A stretch of 64,000 bases of DNA from assembly GCA_050949415.1 (NCBI GenBank), contig JBMNFR010000015.1, positions 124,001 to 188,000 on the forward strand, read 5' to 3'. Of the stretch, positions 9,451 through 18,788 are shown piece after piece. This stretch comes from JAAZKI01 sp012799905. GTDB lineage: Bacteria; Verrucomicrobiota; Lentisphaeria; Oligosphaerales; Oligosphaeraceae. The notes beneath the pieces were generated by a model. The model had not been told where the DNA came from and did not search any database. It saw only the letters and a list, made by a program, of their open reading frames with translations. Numbering within the stretch: position 1 is the first letter of the stretch; each line of letters begins with the position of its first letter. The translations under genes and the position numbers were made by a program.

Positions 9451-11166
9451 ATGGACACCAGACTAATACGGTATTCGTGCGAAGGCTTGGCGTATGCGGC
9501 TTGTGAATTGTCATCCTATTTGGACAAGATTTACGGCGGCGAACACCCAATTGAGTTAGGTGACGCCATAGCTGGCTGTGCTTATTTGAGCGTCAACTCA
9601 TCTTTAAGCATGTTGGACGGATACGATCATTCACTTGTTCGGTATGAAGACGGTATTTTGCGGATTGAGGGTGATAGCGAGTTGTCGTTGTTGTTTGGGG
9701 TATACGATTATCTTCAGTTGCTTGGATGTCGCTTCTGGGCTGCTCGTCGCGAGTATGTTCCTTGCGGCAGCGAGGTTTTGTTTGCGGACGGTTATTCACG
9801 CAGTTTTCACTCTGCTTTCAAGTATCGGACTTGGGTGAATCGAACGAACGACAGCGATGTTTTGTCGTTTTTGGCAAAGTCCCGCGTAAACATGGTCCTG
9901 GGTTGCGGCCCCTGGAATCCGGACTTTAGCTCCGTCCATGCGTCATTAGAGAATGCCGACAAGGTTAAGTCTTTGGGTTTGAAACTGCGTGGCCCCGGCC
10001 ATGCGTGGCGTGAATTGATTCCTGACGAGGAGTTGTTTGCTGAGCACCCAGAGTACTTTCCGTTGTTTGACGGTGAACGAAAGCCAAACAAGCGGACTGC
10101 GTGCTTCTCGAATCCGAAAGTCAGGGCGATTTTTCGGGAGAATTTCGGAAAATATCTGGATGCTCATCCATATTGGGACATTTTTGCATTTTGGCCTGAG
10201 GATACGCTTGACCATGTGTACTGCTCATGCCCGGAATGTGCGAAGATGGCGACCCAGGACTGGTACCTGAAATTGGCGAACGAGTGCGCAGAACTGTTTT
10301 TCAAACGCTTTCCTGACAAGGTCTTTGAAATTATCGGCTACAATGTAACTGAAACCCCGCCCAGTGAAGGCGAGACATTCTTCAATGACGGAAAAAACTT
10401 CCTGGTGAATCTGTGCCTGGGAAGAACACGGGATATTACGGTGGCCCTGGATGGAGAGGACGGAGCCGTCGAGGCAAACCGTAAATTCCTTGCCAAATAC
10501 AACGCCTGGATGGATTTTCTCAAAGGAGCGAGATATCAGGGTGACGTGATGGTGATGGACTACTACAATACCTGTGCGCCCAATGGGCAGTCGGTGCCGT
10601 GCAAGGCCTATCGTTGGGATTGTGAGACCATCCGAAAAGACTTCCTTTTCTACAAGGCCAAAGGTGTTGCAGGGCTAGGTGCGTTTAGCGGGTTTGACAT
10701 GCTGGCATGGCCGGTGCCGGATTACTTCTGGACGTATCTTAAGATGCAGAACAACCCGTCAATCGCGTCAGTTGCATGGAACAACGAATTCCATGGCGGG
10801 TATTGGCATGACAGTGAGTTTGGGTGCGAGTATCGGCAGATTATTCGTCAATTGGACGAATTGCTTCACTCTGATATGCCTGGAAACTTTGACGAAATTG
10901 ATGAAGCATTGGCCCGAATCAAGGCGACGAAGCCACGCGATATCGAAACCAGCAATTTGCTGGCGACTTTTATAAAATACTGCAAGTTGTTGTGTCGCGT
11001 GTACGTTGCGTACAAGTCGGGGGATATCGAATCGGCGAGTCAGGGCAACGAGGAGCTGAACGGGTTTTTTGCGGAGCACGCGTCGATATTGTCGTCTCAC
11101 ATTGCTCCGTATCCTCCATTGTGGATCAATGATTGGCTCGGGAGGCTTAAGCGATGGGGATACTGA
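9451..11166 (+). CDS. DUF4838-type protein, probable carbohydrate-active enzyme
   Basis: 571 residues from ATG 9451, preceded by AAGGAGTTG; the open frame extends upstream but without a ribosome site. The N-terminal segment GVYDYLQLLGCRFW matches the beta-rich entry domain of DUF4838 and alpha-glucuronidase-like proteins ('GvydFLe..lGcRwy'). The middle holds W- and D/E-rich stretches (FAFWPEDTLDHVYCSCPEC, WNNEFHGGYW) typical of a TIM-barrel glycosidase, and an unusual CSCPEC cluster. No signal peptide is visible, so action is probably cytoplasmic on imported sugars. Codon use looks different from the neighbours, with many TTG, GTT and TTT codons where flanking genes use CTG or GTC; recent acquisition is possible. 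Substrate unknown. Confidence 0.75.
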   Translation: MDTRLIRYSCEGLAYAACELSSYLDKIYGGEHPIELGDAIAGCAYLSVNSSLSMLDGYDHSLVRYEDGILRIEGDSELSLLFGVYDYLQLLGCRFWAARREYVPCGSEVLFADGYSRSFHSAFKYRTWVNRTNDSDVLSFLAKSRVNMVLGCGPWNPDFSSVHASLENADKVKSLGLKLRGPGHAWRELIPDEELFAEHPEYFPLFDGERKPNKRTACFSNPKVRAIFRENFGKYLDAHPYWDIFAFWPEDTLDHVYCSCPECAKMATQDWYLKLANECAELFFKRFPDKVFEIIGYNVTETPPSEGETFFNDGKNFLVNLCLGRTRDITVALDGEDGAVEANRKFLAKYNAWMDFLKGARYQGDVMVMDYYNTCAPNGQSVPCKAYRWDCETIRKDFLFYKAKGVAGLGAFSGFDMLAWPVPDYFWTYLKMQNNPSIASVAWNNEFHGGYWHDSEFGCEYRQIIRQLDELLHSDMPGNFDEIDEALARIKATKPRDIETSNLLATFIKYCKLLCRVYVAYKSGDIESASQGNEELNGFFAEHASILSSHIAPYPPLWINDWLGRLKRWGY

Positions 11167-11872
11167 CATTGCCTGGGTAATTGGTCAGTATACAACCCGG
11201 CGCTCCACTGTTATAGACGGTGTGGACATAGTGGACATAGTAGACGGCGTAGTCCAAGCTCACTCTCGCCCCTCGCCCCTAACGAATTATGAATTATGAA
11301 TTATGAATTATGAATTATGAAATGCACCTCACTCAGCATTCAACATTCAGCATTCAGCATTCAACATTCAGCATTCAAGCCCCTCGCCCCTCACCCCTCG
11401 CCCCTCGCCCCTCGCCCCTCGCCCCTCGCCCCTCACCCCTCGCCCCTCGCCCCTCGCCCCTCGCCCCTCGCCCCTAAAAAAAGCCCCTCGCCCCTCGCCC
11501 CTCGCCCCTAAAAAAAGCCCCTCGCCCCTCGCCCCTCGCCCCTCGCCCCTAACGAATTATGAATTATGAATTATGAATTATGAAATGCACCTCACTCAGC
11601 ATTCAACATTCAGCATTCAGCATTCAACATTCAGCATTCAACATTCAAGCCCCTCGCCCCTCGCCCCTCGCCCCTAAAAAAAGCCCCTCGCCCCTCGCCC
11701 CTCGCCCCTCGCCCCTAAACAAAGCCCCTCGCCCCTAAACAAAGCCCTTCGCCCCTTTCCTGTCTCCGCTGTGCGCCAGAACCTTGAGTATCAATGAGTG
11801 ACCGATTTCTATTTTTAGGGCTGTTCGTTCTTGGCTTTTCCGATGGACGTATCATATTAAGAGGAAGCCACA
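11167..11872. repeat. Intergenic composite heptamer repeats
   Basis: No gene is supported. 11215-11255 has a 9-bp period (gtggacata). Around 11260-11760 there are two consecutive copies of a composite block: AATTATG heptamers, a GAAATGCACCTCACTCA linker, CATTCAR heptamers, then long CCCCTCG heptamer runs with AAAAAA or AAACAAA spacers. 11770-11806 carries the 'accttgagtatcaatgagtgacc' dispersed motif. Confidence 0.85.
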
Positions 11873-11923
11873 ATGACGGGCATCCATAGTTTTCCTTACC
11901 ACATTTTTAAAGAATGGAGATAA
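11873..11923 (+). CDS. Possible 16-codon leader peptide upstream of the lipoprotein gene
   Basis: A short ORF (MTGIHSFPYHIFKEWR, stop TAA 11921-11923) starts nine bases after an AGAGGA ribosome site and ends three bases before the lipoprotein ATG at 11927. The ribosome site of the lipoprotein (TGGAGA) lies inside the last codons of this ORF. That arrangement would allow translational coupling. No run of one amino acid suggests classical attenuation. It could also be chance. Confidence 0.35.
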   Translation: MTGIHSFPYHIFKEWR

Positions 11924-11926
11924 ACC

Positions 11927-12343
11927 ATGACGACTATCTGGCGCCACATCTGTCTGGGATTGTTTTGCACTGGAATGCTGTTCAGCAGCGGCTGCATCAG
12001 CAATCGGCCGCAGCCGGCCTCTGGCGCCAGCAATGAACGCTACTGGCTGGGCACCTACAGCGCTTACTTCAACACCAGTCTGTTCCAGATGGACAAGGCC
12101 ATCCGCGCCGCCTGTAAGCGAGCCAAGCTGATTGAAATACAGCGCATCAACAAGGCCAGCAGGTGCCTCTATCTCTACAAGGACATCGACGGCGTCAAGA
12201 TCGACATCGAGGCCGTGGAAAAAAGCATCGACAACATCAAGATCACCATCCATATCGGCCAAACCGGATGCAAAATCTCCTCGCAGCAGCTTTTGCTCGC
12301 TATCGATGAAGAACTGCGTATCCTGGCCAGCAACCAACTCTGA
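11927..12343 (+). CDS. Small lipoprotein of the DUF3568 type
   Basis: 138 residues with a signal peptide and lipobox ending FSSGC, lipidated Cys at residue 23. The mature part is one alpha/beta domain of about 110 residues (WLGTYSAYFNTSL, a helix, then VEKSIDNIKITIHIGQTG). Short lipoproteins with this pattern are annotated DUF3568 and are frequent in lentisphaerotes and other anaerobes; their role is unknown. It is expected to be anchored at the periplasmic face of a membrane. The start has TGGAGATAAACC upstream. Confidence 0.8.
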   Translation: MTTIWRHICLGLFCTGMLFSSGCISNRPQPASGASNERYWLGTYSAYFNTSLFQMDKAIRAACKRAKLIEIQRINKASRCLYLYKDIDGVKIDIEAVEKSIDNIKITIHIGQTGCKISSQQLLLAIDEELRILASNQL

Positions 12344-12549
12344 GCCAGAGACTAAGAGCAGATTCCTTCTGACGCGTGCCTCCCCAACAGCTCGGGATTT
12401 TGGCGTTGGCTGGGCTTTGGCGGCAGCAATGCCCCAGTAGCCTATTCGTCCCATTGTTCTATTTGCCGTCCTATATGTGTGATGCGTACTATCGCTCATG
12501 CAGCGGCGATATTTGCGTTTAAACAAGGGATAGAAGGAGTTCCCACGTC

Positions 12550-14877
12550 ATGGCCGTCGTCCGCAAAAAAGACTTCCAGCTTCCGCCTAACGAATTTAGT
12601 CCCGGCTACTTCTGGTTTCTCAACGACCACCTTGACATACGGCGATTGCTGTCTCAGCTGCGCGACATGCACCGCCACGGCGCTCGCAGCGTGTGCCTGC
12701 ATCCTATGCCCAAGGACTTCCGGCCGGTGACGCTGCCGACCAGCATGAGTCCTGACTATCTCACGCCCGGCTTCTTCCGCATCATCCGCCGCGTGGTCGC
12801 CGAATGCGAGAAGCTCGACATGAACTACTGGCTTTACGACGAGGGCGGCTGGCCGTCCGGCGGCGCTTGCGGCCAGGTGATGCGCATCGCGCCGGAACGG
12901 TACGCCCGCTGCTGGCTGACCGGAGACCCGGCTAATCCGACCCGCGAAATCGAACCCTACCGCCCCGAAGTCGCCGCTCCCAATCCCAACCTGCTGCATC
13001 CAGAGGTGACGCCGCAGTTTGTCCGACTGACGCATGAGCGCTACCTTGAGGCCGTCGGCGAGCATTTCGGCAAAACCATTCGCTTCACCTTCACTGACGA
13101 ACCGACAATGCCTCCTGCCAGGCTCGGTGAACGCATCGCCTGGACCGATGACTTCCCCGCCTATTTCCGCCGAAAAAAAGGCTATCCGGTCGAAGAGTGC
13201 TTTCCTGCTCTGCTCGGGCCAGTTGAAACCAACAATCCGGAAATTCTGCGGAAGCGCATTGACTACTACGACGTCCGTTCCGAACTCTACCTTGACCGCT
13301 ATCTGCGCCCTATCCGCCGCTGGTGCCGAAAGAATGGCCTGCTTTCCGGCGGGCATTTCAGCGGCGAAGACGACCCGATATACAATCTGACCGGCGGATT
13401 CGGACACATCCTGCGCTCCCTCCGCGCACTTGATGTCCCTGGCATTGACGTCATCTGGCGACAACTCTTCCCGGAAACCGGCAAGAACCTGCCCTTCCCC
13501 AAATACGCAGCATCCGCCGCCCATCAGGCCGGAACCAATGTCGTCATGGCAGAGGTTTTCGGCGTTTACGGCAATGGCCTGACGCCTGCTGAAATGCGCT
13601 GGGTCGCTGACTTCCTGTTAGTCCGCGGCGTCACTTCCTTTGTGCTCGGCGTCTTTCCTTATTCCACTGAGGGCCCGCGCATGAGCGAAGAACGGCCGCA
13701 CTTCGGGACCATGAACCCGCTCTGGAAATACCAAACCGAATTCCATCAGTATCTCGAACGCTCCTGCTACCTGCTGGCTCAAGGCAAACCCGGCATCAGC
13801 ACGGCCTTCCTCTTCGATATCCGCTCCATCTGGTGCGGCGGCGAAACCGCCAATCAAGCTGTCGCCGCCCATCTTGACATGTCGCAAAGACTGCTCGAAC
13901 GCCAATGCGATTTCGATTACATTGACGACGACCAGCTGGCAGCAGCCAAAATCGACGGCGCCACCCTCAAGATCGGCAAGATGACGTACGACACGCTCGT
14001 CCTGCCGCCATCTGACTGGATAGCCGAACCGGCTCGACAGCAGGCAGCCGCTTTCCAGGCGGCAGGCGGCCGCGTCGTTGGCGAGGGCGACCTGGACACG
14101 GTCGCACCAGTGGCGACCATTGAGCCCGCCTGCCCCGGCCTGCGCGCCTGCCGCCGCGACCTGGGCAAGCAGACGGTGTACTTTTTCTGCAACGAAGCCA
14201 CCACCCCGGTCACCGCGACCATCACCCTGCGCGAACAAGACAATGTCGTGCTCTGCTCTCAGACTGACGGCAAATTCTACGCTGTCCCTGCTGTCGCCGG
14301 GCGTTTTACCTGGACTTTCCTCGGCGGCAGCTCAGCGCTGTTCCTGACCAACGCTAAAGCCGACGCCGAATTGCCGCCTGAAACAAAGCCATTCCTGACC
14401 CTCGCCGACGGCTGGACGCTCCGGCCGCTGCTCCAAGTCCACGCAGAAAAAAGCGACTATGAAATGATCGCTTTGACAACGCCTGCCCAGCCGACAAATC
14501 TGGGCGATTGGCGGCAACAACTCGGCGACGACTTCAGCGGAGACGCGCTCTATGTGACGGAATTCCACAGTCCGACAGCCGGCCCGGCGGTCATTGACCT
14601 GGGGGACGTCCGCTACGCCGCCTCAATCCGCCTCAACGGTCGAAAGCCGCAAGCGAAATTTATGCCGCCTTTCCGATTTGAGGTCAAGCTTAAGCGTGGT
14701 CAAAACCGCCTGGAGGTCACGGTCAGCAACACCCTGGCTAACTGCCTGTCAACGCCGACCGTGGCCGAGCGCTTCCAGGTCATCATCCCGAAATGTCCTT
14801 ACGAGGAAAGACAGCGCCGTTTTGAAAAAGACAGCCTTGAAAGTGGACTGTTCGGGCCGGTTACTGTATGCCGCTGA
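12550..14877 (+). CDS. GH106-like glycoside hydrolase (alpha-L-rhamnosidase type)
   Basis: 775 residues, start after GAAGGAG. The N-terminal half looks like a TIM barrel with the signature YDEGGWPSG (residues 96-104) and a TDEP segment near 182-185, features of GH106 and related 'glycosyl hydrolase' proteins. The last ~150 residues form a beta-sandwich (YVTEFHSP, IDLGDVRYAASIRLNG, LEVTVSNTLAN) like the galactose-binding-fold lobe that ends GH106 and GH2-type enzymes. No signal peptide is seen, so it may act on intracellular oligosaccharides. It would release sugar from rhamnogalacturonan-like or host-glycan side chains if the family call holds; the substrate is not shown by the sequence. Confidence 0.75.
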   Translation: MAVVRKKDFQLPPNEFSPGYFWFLNDHLDIRRLLSQLRDMHRHGARSVCLHPMPKDFRPVTLPTSMSPDYLTPGFFRIIRRVVAECEKLDMNYWLYDEGGWPSGGACGQVMRIAPERYARCWLTGDPANPTREIEPYRPEVAAPNPNLLHPEVTPQFVRLTHERYLEAVGEHFGKTIRFTFTDEPTMPPARLGERIAWTDDFPAYFRRKKGYPVEECFPALLGPVETNNPEILRKRIDYYDVRSELYLDRYLRPIRRWCRKNGLLSGGHFSGEDDPIYNLTGGFGHILRSLRALDVPGIDVIWRQLFPETGKNLPFPKYAASAAHQAGTNVVMAEVFGVYGNGLTPAEMRWVADFLLVRGVTSFVLGVFPYSTEGPRMSEERPHFGTMNPLWKYQTEFHQYLERSCYLLAQGKPGISTAFLFDIRSIWCGGETANQAVAAHLDMSQRLLERQCDFDYIDDDQLAAAKIDGATLKIGKMTYDTLVLPPSDWIAEPARQQAAAFQAAGGRVVGEGDLDTVAPVATIEPACPGLRACRRDLGKQTVYFFCNEATTPVTATITLREQDNVVLCSQTDGKFYAVPAVAGRFTWTFLGGSSALFLTNAKADAELPPETKPFLTLADGWTLRPLLQVHAEKSDYEMIALTTPAQPTNLGDWRQQLGDDFSGDALYVTEFHSPTAGPAVIDLGDVRYAASIRLNGRKPQAKFMPPFRFEVKLKRGQNRLEVTVSNTLANCLSTPTVAERFQVIIPKCPYEERQRRFEKDSLESGLFGPVTVCR

Positions 14878-14981
14878 CATGGAAGCCGCCGAGCGGCGAC
14901 AGCGCTGAAAACGCAAGACATAAGCTTGAACTACGTACGGCAAAGAGCAAAACCTTATTTTTTCGCCCCGAAAGAATCGGA

Positions 14982-15209
14982 ATGTATGAGCATAAAAAAG
15001 CATGGACTTTTATAGAAGCGGTCGGCATCTTTCTTGTGCTCATAATTACACATTCTGGAGCATACGCTGCGTATAAACATTATGGTGCATGGTATGCGTA
15101 TATCATCGGAGGCTTGATAAGTGTAATACTGGGAATAGCTTTTTTATTCGGGATAGCCCTTTTGCTTGATTTCACTTTATTCGTGGTCAAAAAAATTAAA
15201 AAGCGTTAA
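14982..15209 (+). CDS. Small two-helix membrane protein
   Basis: 75 residues from ATG 14982. Two hydrophobic segments (WTFIEAVGIFLVLIITHSG and YIIGGLISVILGIAFLFGIA) are followed by a basic tail VVKKIKKR. The same frame is open back to 14868, overlapping the glycosidase end, but the ribosome-site evidence is weak for either start. Hydropathy and the positive-inside tail are the main support. AT content is higher than in the upstream gene. Function unknown. Confidence 0.5.
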   Translation: MYEHKKAWTFIEAVGIFLVLIITHSGAYAAYKHYGAWYAYIIGGLISVILGIAFLFGIALLLDFTLFVVKKIKKR

Positions 15210-16079
15210 TGTGCAAGATCTTGTGATAGAAAGGGAGATTTGGCACAGCGGCTCTGTTTGTTAGACGTCCGGTAGTGCCCCTACTGGGCACCACTTTTGG
15301 GGTATGCCTACCCCCAGGCTAAAGCCTGGGGTTAAGCATGGTTAAGCGCCTACGGCGCAAGGGGGCATGACTGTAAGCATGATGCATCTTCACCGTCTGA
15401 AAGCCTGTACAAGGGGCACGTGCCTTTGCTCTGCTTGTCCATTATTGTCCACTTCCGTCCACGTCCACTGCCACTAACGTCCACTTTTGTCCACAGTCCA
15501 TCGTCTATTAAGTCCACAAAAGTCCACTGGCGTCCATTGTCCACTGTCCACTAAAGTGTCTTGCTATAGGGCGCCTAGCTCTACTACTTGTCGGAACTCC
15601 AGGCAATTAATGTGAGCTGACTATAACTTCCTATGTATAGGGCTGCTCCTAGTGCCGCCTCTCCGAGGCTCAAGCTTAGGGCGACTTCACCCCAGGTTCC
15701 GCTTCGCTTCACCCGGGGTTACTCATGGTGTTGCCTCTCCGAGGCTAGTGGTGGCCTTCAGGCCATTCGAACCAAGCAGGCGGCGTCTTGAAGCGTTTCT
15801 CCATGCCATCCGGCTGTTCTGGCAGAATAGCCAAAAAGCTGATAGACCAAATCGCAAATCCGCGTGTAATCCTATCCCGGCGAGCAACAACCATACACAA
15901 AACTTCCGTATATTCCGCGTGTTCTGTGGTTACAAAAACAACCCTATAAAAAATCAGTGTTCATCCGTGTCCATCCGTGGTTAAAAAATAGGTTGTGGAC
16001 GGATAGTCCACCCTAAGATTTTTTCGCAAAAACGGCAACTCGTCGAAAACGGACATAATTTCATCATCCCGCTTAGCTG
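15210..16079. repeat. Intergenic repeats between two convergent gene groups
   Basis: No convincing gene in 870 bases. About 15268-15390 holds a hairpin element with CCCCAGGCTAAAGCCTGGGG and GCGCCTACGGCGC. About 15436-15556 holds the ~125-bp TGGAC element in reverse orientation. 15650-15760 has short hairpins (accccaggttccgcttcgc...cccggggtt). About 15905-16015 carries the 'ccgtgtccatccgtggtta' repeat and 'ggttgtggacggatagtccacc', the latter seen reversed near 44940. A 110-codon frame (15652-15984) runs across these repeats and is not believed. Confidence 0.75.
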
Positions 16080-17510
16080 CTATCCCTCTCTGCCTGACTG
16101 CTCGCGCACATAAAGCGGCTTGAATTTTTTTATATCTTCACCCCCTGCTCCCGATAGATTCAGGCCATTGAACTCACGGTCCGAGTGTTTAAACGCCTCA
16201 TTCAGAAGCAATCCCATGTCCACCTCGCCATCGGCGATTATGGCCAGCAGATAAACCTCCCTCCCGTTCATGATCGCTGGACAGACCCATGCTGTTTTGA
16301 TTCCGGGGAATTCCGCGCATTTTAGGCGCAGAAAATTTTGCAGCTTTACCGGAACAAGCTCGGGAGGCGCCAGCTTCAATGGCATATCTTCCTGCAAACG
16401 TTCTGTTGAAATATTGATTTTGCGAAGCGTAAGTCGGTGGCGCTCCGGCAAACGCCAATGACAATGTGCATTGACATAGACAAAGCGCAAACACCCGGAA
16501 TCATCTAACGTTGTCCGCATCAAAATAGAACTTTGCTTTCCGGCGGAGTAGGCAATCGGCGCTGTGTCCGGCAAGGTCAGCGTGCCGGACTCTCCAGAAA
16601 TAATTTCATATCGGCATTGACAAAAACGCTCTGCTCCATTGCTGAGTGCCACTTCCGCGTGGAACACCACATTTCCGGCGCCGCAGTCGAACCACAAATC
16701 AGGGCGATTCCAGCGTAAATAGTGCAAAGTCAAATCGCGAATCAGCTGCAATAATTTATCATCGCGTGAAACGAAGCGCGTGTTGTCGCGCCAATTGAGC
16801 CAGACATTCCAGTAACAAAACCAACTCGAGACACACCATGCCGGAATCATTAAAATCAAAAGAAAGTAAAGGATTGACAATGTGCCCAAAACGGGACTTT
16901 TTTCATTCAGTTCAACAAAGATTCTTGATTGAATAAGAAAAAATGTCAAAACCATGCACAACAAAATCAGCAGCAGTTCGTGTTTGCGAGTCAACAAGGC
17001 AAAGAAATTCCGCATTGCATTGCGCACGCCTTTTTCTGTGCATTGCCGGATTTCGCGGGTCGAGTTTGCGCTGTACGCAATCAGCCTCGCCATTTGCTCG
17101 GCAAGTCGCGTTTCCCCGTCGCTGCCGAATTCCCAAACATCCGTCCCATCCTCTTTTGTCCGGTGTCCGACCTTAACTTGAATCAGCGGATTTTCCTCTG
17201 CCAAGTCCTTGACATCAATCCCCCAAGCCCGGTCGTCCTCTCGATGGACAACCACTACCGCGCCCGGCGCGGCCAACTCCTCCGGCATAGGAATCAGGTC
17301 ATGCATCCGGCAAATCCGCTGTGTTCCCAGCGCCATATACAAGGCTTTCAGCGCGATTGGAACCTTTTCCAACGAACATCGGCGGTCGAATTCCTCTGAA
17401 CTCATTTCAGGGAAGTCTCCGCCATACGCCTTTTGCAGCGCAAGTTTATAGTATCTCAAGTAAAACATTCTCTGCCTTTCGCATGGAACGGCAGTGTTAA
17501 GGTACGCCAT
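16080..17510 (-). CDS. Membrane protein with N-terminal SUKH-like domain
   Basis: 476 residues. Residues about 50-115 (VPIALKALYMALGTQ... IPMPEELA...VVVVHREDDRAWGIDV) have the order of a SUKH (SMI1/KNR4-like) domain, a fold used by many toxin-immunity proteins. Two membrane segments follow at about 178-196 and 208-233, separated by a short loop. The remaining 240 residues are a soluble domain of mixed alpha/beta character with no motif I recognise. The ribosome site GAGGGGA lies directly before ATG. It lies 48 bases downstream of the AAA/DUF4143 gene on the same strand. SUKH assignment is by pattern only. Confidence 0.65.
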   Translation of the reverse strand: MAYLNTAVPCERQRMFYLRYYKLALQKAYGGDFPEMSSEEFDRRCSLEKVPIALKALYMALGTQRICRMHDLIPMPEELAAPGAVVVVHREDDRAWGIDVKDLAEENPLIQVKVGHRTKEDGTDVWEFGSDGETRLAEQMARLIAYSANSTREIRQCTEKGVRNAMRNFFALLTRKHELLLILLCMVLTFFLIQSRIFVELNEKSPVLGTLSILYFLLILMIPAWCVSSWFCYWNVWLNWRDNTRFVSRDDKLLQLIRDLTLHYLRWNRPDLWFDCGAGNVVFHAEVALSNGAERFCQCRYEIISGESGTLTLPDTAPIAYSAGKQSSILMRTTLDDSGCLRFVYVNAHCHWRLPERHRLTLRKINISTERLQEDMPLKLAPPELVPVKLQNFLRLKCAEFPGIKTAWVCPAIMNGREVYLLAIIADGEVDMGLLLNEAFKHSDREFNGLNLSGAGGEDIKKFKPLYVREQSGREG

Positions 17511-17558
17511 TCCCCTCGGCTGATTGCAAAAACAGTTTTACGGCTTCTTCTTCTGTGT

Positions 17559-18788
17559 TTACACGCGCCATGCGGGGACAGTGCGGACATTTTCGCGGAC
17601 GAATTGCACATCCGGATACAGACTGACGACCGCGCCCATTCCAATCCTCTGCTGGAATATCGACAGTTTGGAAAAGGCTTTCGCATCGTCTTTTTTCACC
17701 CTGGCCGCCTTTTTGAATTCAATCGGATACAGCGTTCCGTTCCGCTGGATAATCAGATCAATTTCATTGTCGTCCTTATCGCGGTAATAGGTGAAATCCG
17801 GCGCGATTCCGGCATTGACATAACTTTTCAGGATTTCCGCCAAGCACCAACTTTCAAAAAATTGTCCTGCAACTGCCCCTTTCATCAACGTTTCCGGGGT
17901 GAGCCAACTAGTCAGATACGCTGCCAGGCCAGTGTCAAGCATGTAAAGTTTCGGGGTAGAAATCATCTGCCGGTTACGGTTTTTCAGATAGGGATACAGC
18001 AGTTTGACTAGTCCGGAGGTTTCCAGAATCGAAAGATAACTCTTCGCCGTCGGCTGGCTGATCTCGGCATCGCGCGCCAGGCTGGAATAATTCAGCATCT
18101 GCCCAGTCCGCGCTGCTACCGCTTTCAAAAATACATAAAAACGGTGTTCGTCAGCCACCTGCGTCAAGGCGCGAACGTCGCGGGAAAGATAGGTTTGCAG
18201 ATAAGATTGATAAAAACGCTCCCAGTGTTTTTCCGGATGCTCCTCCATGACCAATTCGGGGAACGAACCGCGCCAGATTCGGGTGAAGACTTCCAGCGGA
18301 GATACTGGTTCCATAGGTGCAGAGAAATCACGTTCCGGCAAAAAAGCGCCGTCATCGCGCCCGTCCAGTTCCGCCTGGGAGAGTCCATAGAGATTGAAAA
18401 TTCCGATGCGCCCAGCCAGCGATTCAGACACGCCTTTCATTAGACCAAATTGCTGTGAACCAGTCAGCCAGAACAAGCCACGCGCTGATTGCCGATCACG
18501 ATGCCGGGCTTCGTCAATGATTTGCTTAATGTACGGCAGAAGTTCAGGAGCATATTGGATTTCATCGATCAGCACCGGAGGCGGATGGTTGGCTAGAAAA
18601 AGCCGGGGGTCTTCCTTAGCCTGCACACGCATATCCAGCGGGTCGAGAGAAACAAGGCGCCGTTCTGGTTCGGCGTTTTGGTGCAGAAACGTGGTCTTGC
18701 CAACCTGTCGAGCGCCAGTCACCAACAAAGCCGGAAAAAATGTGTTGGCTTCCAAAAAAGCATGAACCAAATTTCGTTTGATATACAT
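17559..18788 (-). CDS. AAA-type ATPase with DUF4143 C-terminal domain
   Basis: 409 residues. Walker A GARQVGKT at 25-32, Walker B VLIDEIQ at 72-78, then a DUF4143-type region ending in a PD-(D/E)xK-like stretch (NEIDLIIQRNGTLYPIEFK). This family is common, patchily distributed and often found near mobile or toxin-antitoxin genes; its role is not settled. A GGAGG ribosome site precedes ATG 18788. Stand-alone promoter likely, because the upstream gap holds no other gene. Base composition is lower in GC than core genes nearby, consistent with transfer. Confidence 0.85.
   Translation of the reverse strand: MYIKRNLVHAFLEANTFFPALLVTGARQVGKTTFLHQNAEPERRLVSLDPLDMRVQAKEDPRLFLANHPPPVLIDEIQYAPELLPYIKQIIDEARHRDRQSARGLFWLTGSQQFGLMKGVSESLAGRIGIFNLYGLSQAELDGRDDGAFLPERDFSAPMEPVSPLEVFTRIWRGSFPELVMEEHPEKHWERFYQSYLQTYLSRDVRALTQVADEHRFYVFLKAVAARTGQMLNYSSLARDAEISQPTAKSYLSILETSGLVKLLYPYLKNRNRQMISTPKLYMLDTGLAAYLTSWLTPETLMKGAVAGQFFESWCLAEILKSYVNAGIAPDFTYYRDKDDNEIDLIIQRNGTLYPIEFKKAARVKKDDAKAFSKLSIFQQRIGMGAVVSLYPDVQFVRENVRTVPAWRV

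Noticed and set aside
11317..11511. 64-codon frame through the heptamer block
   Set aside because: The product is only HPSPLAP-type repeats dictated by the CCCCTCG heptamer.
15652..15984. 110-codon frame
   Set aside because: It crosses several dispersed repeats, has no ribosome site and no coherent composition.
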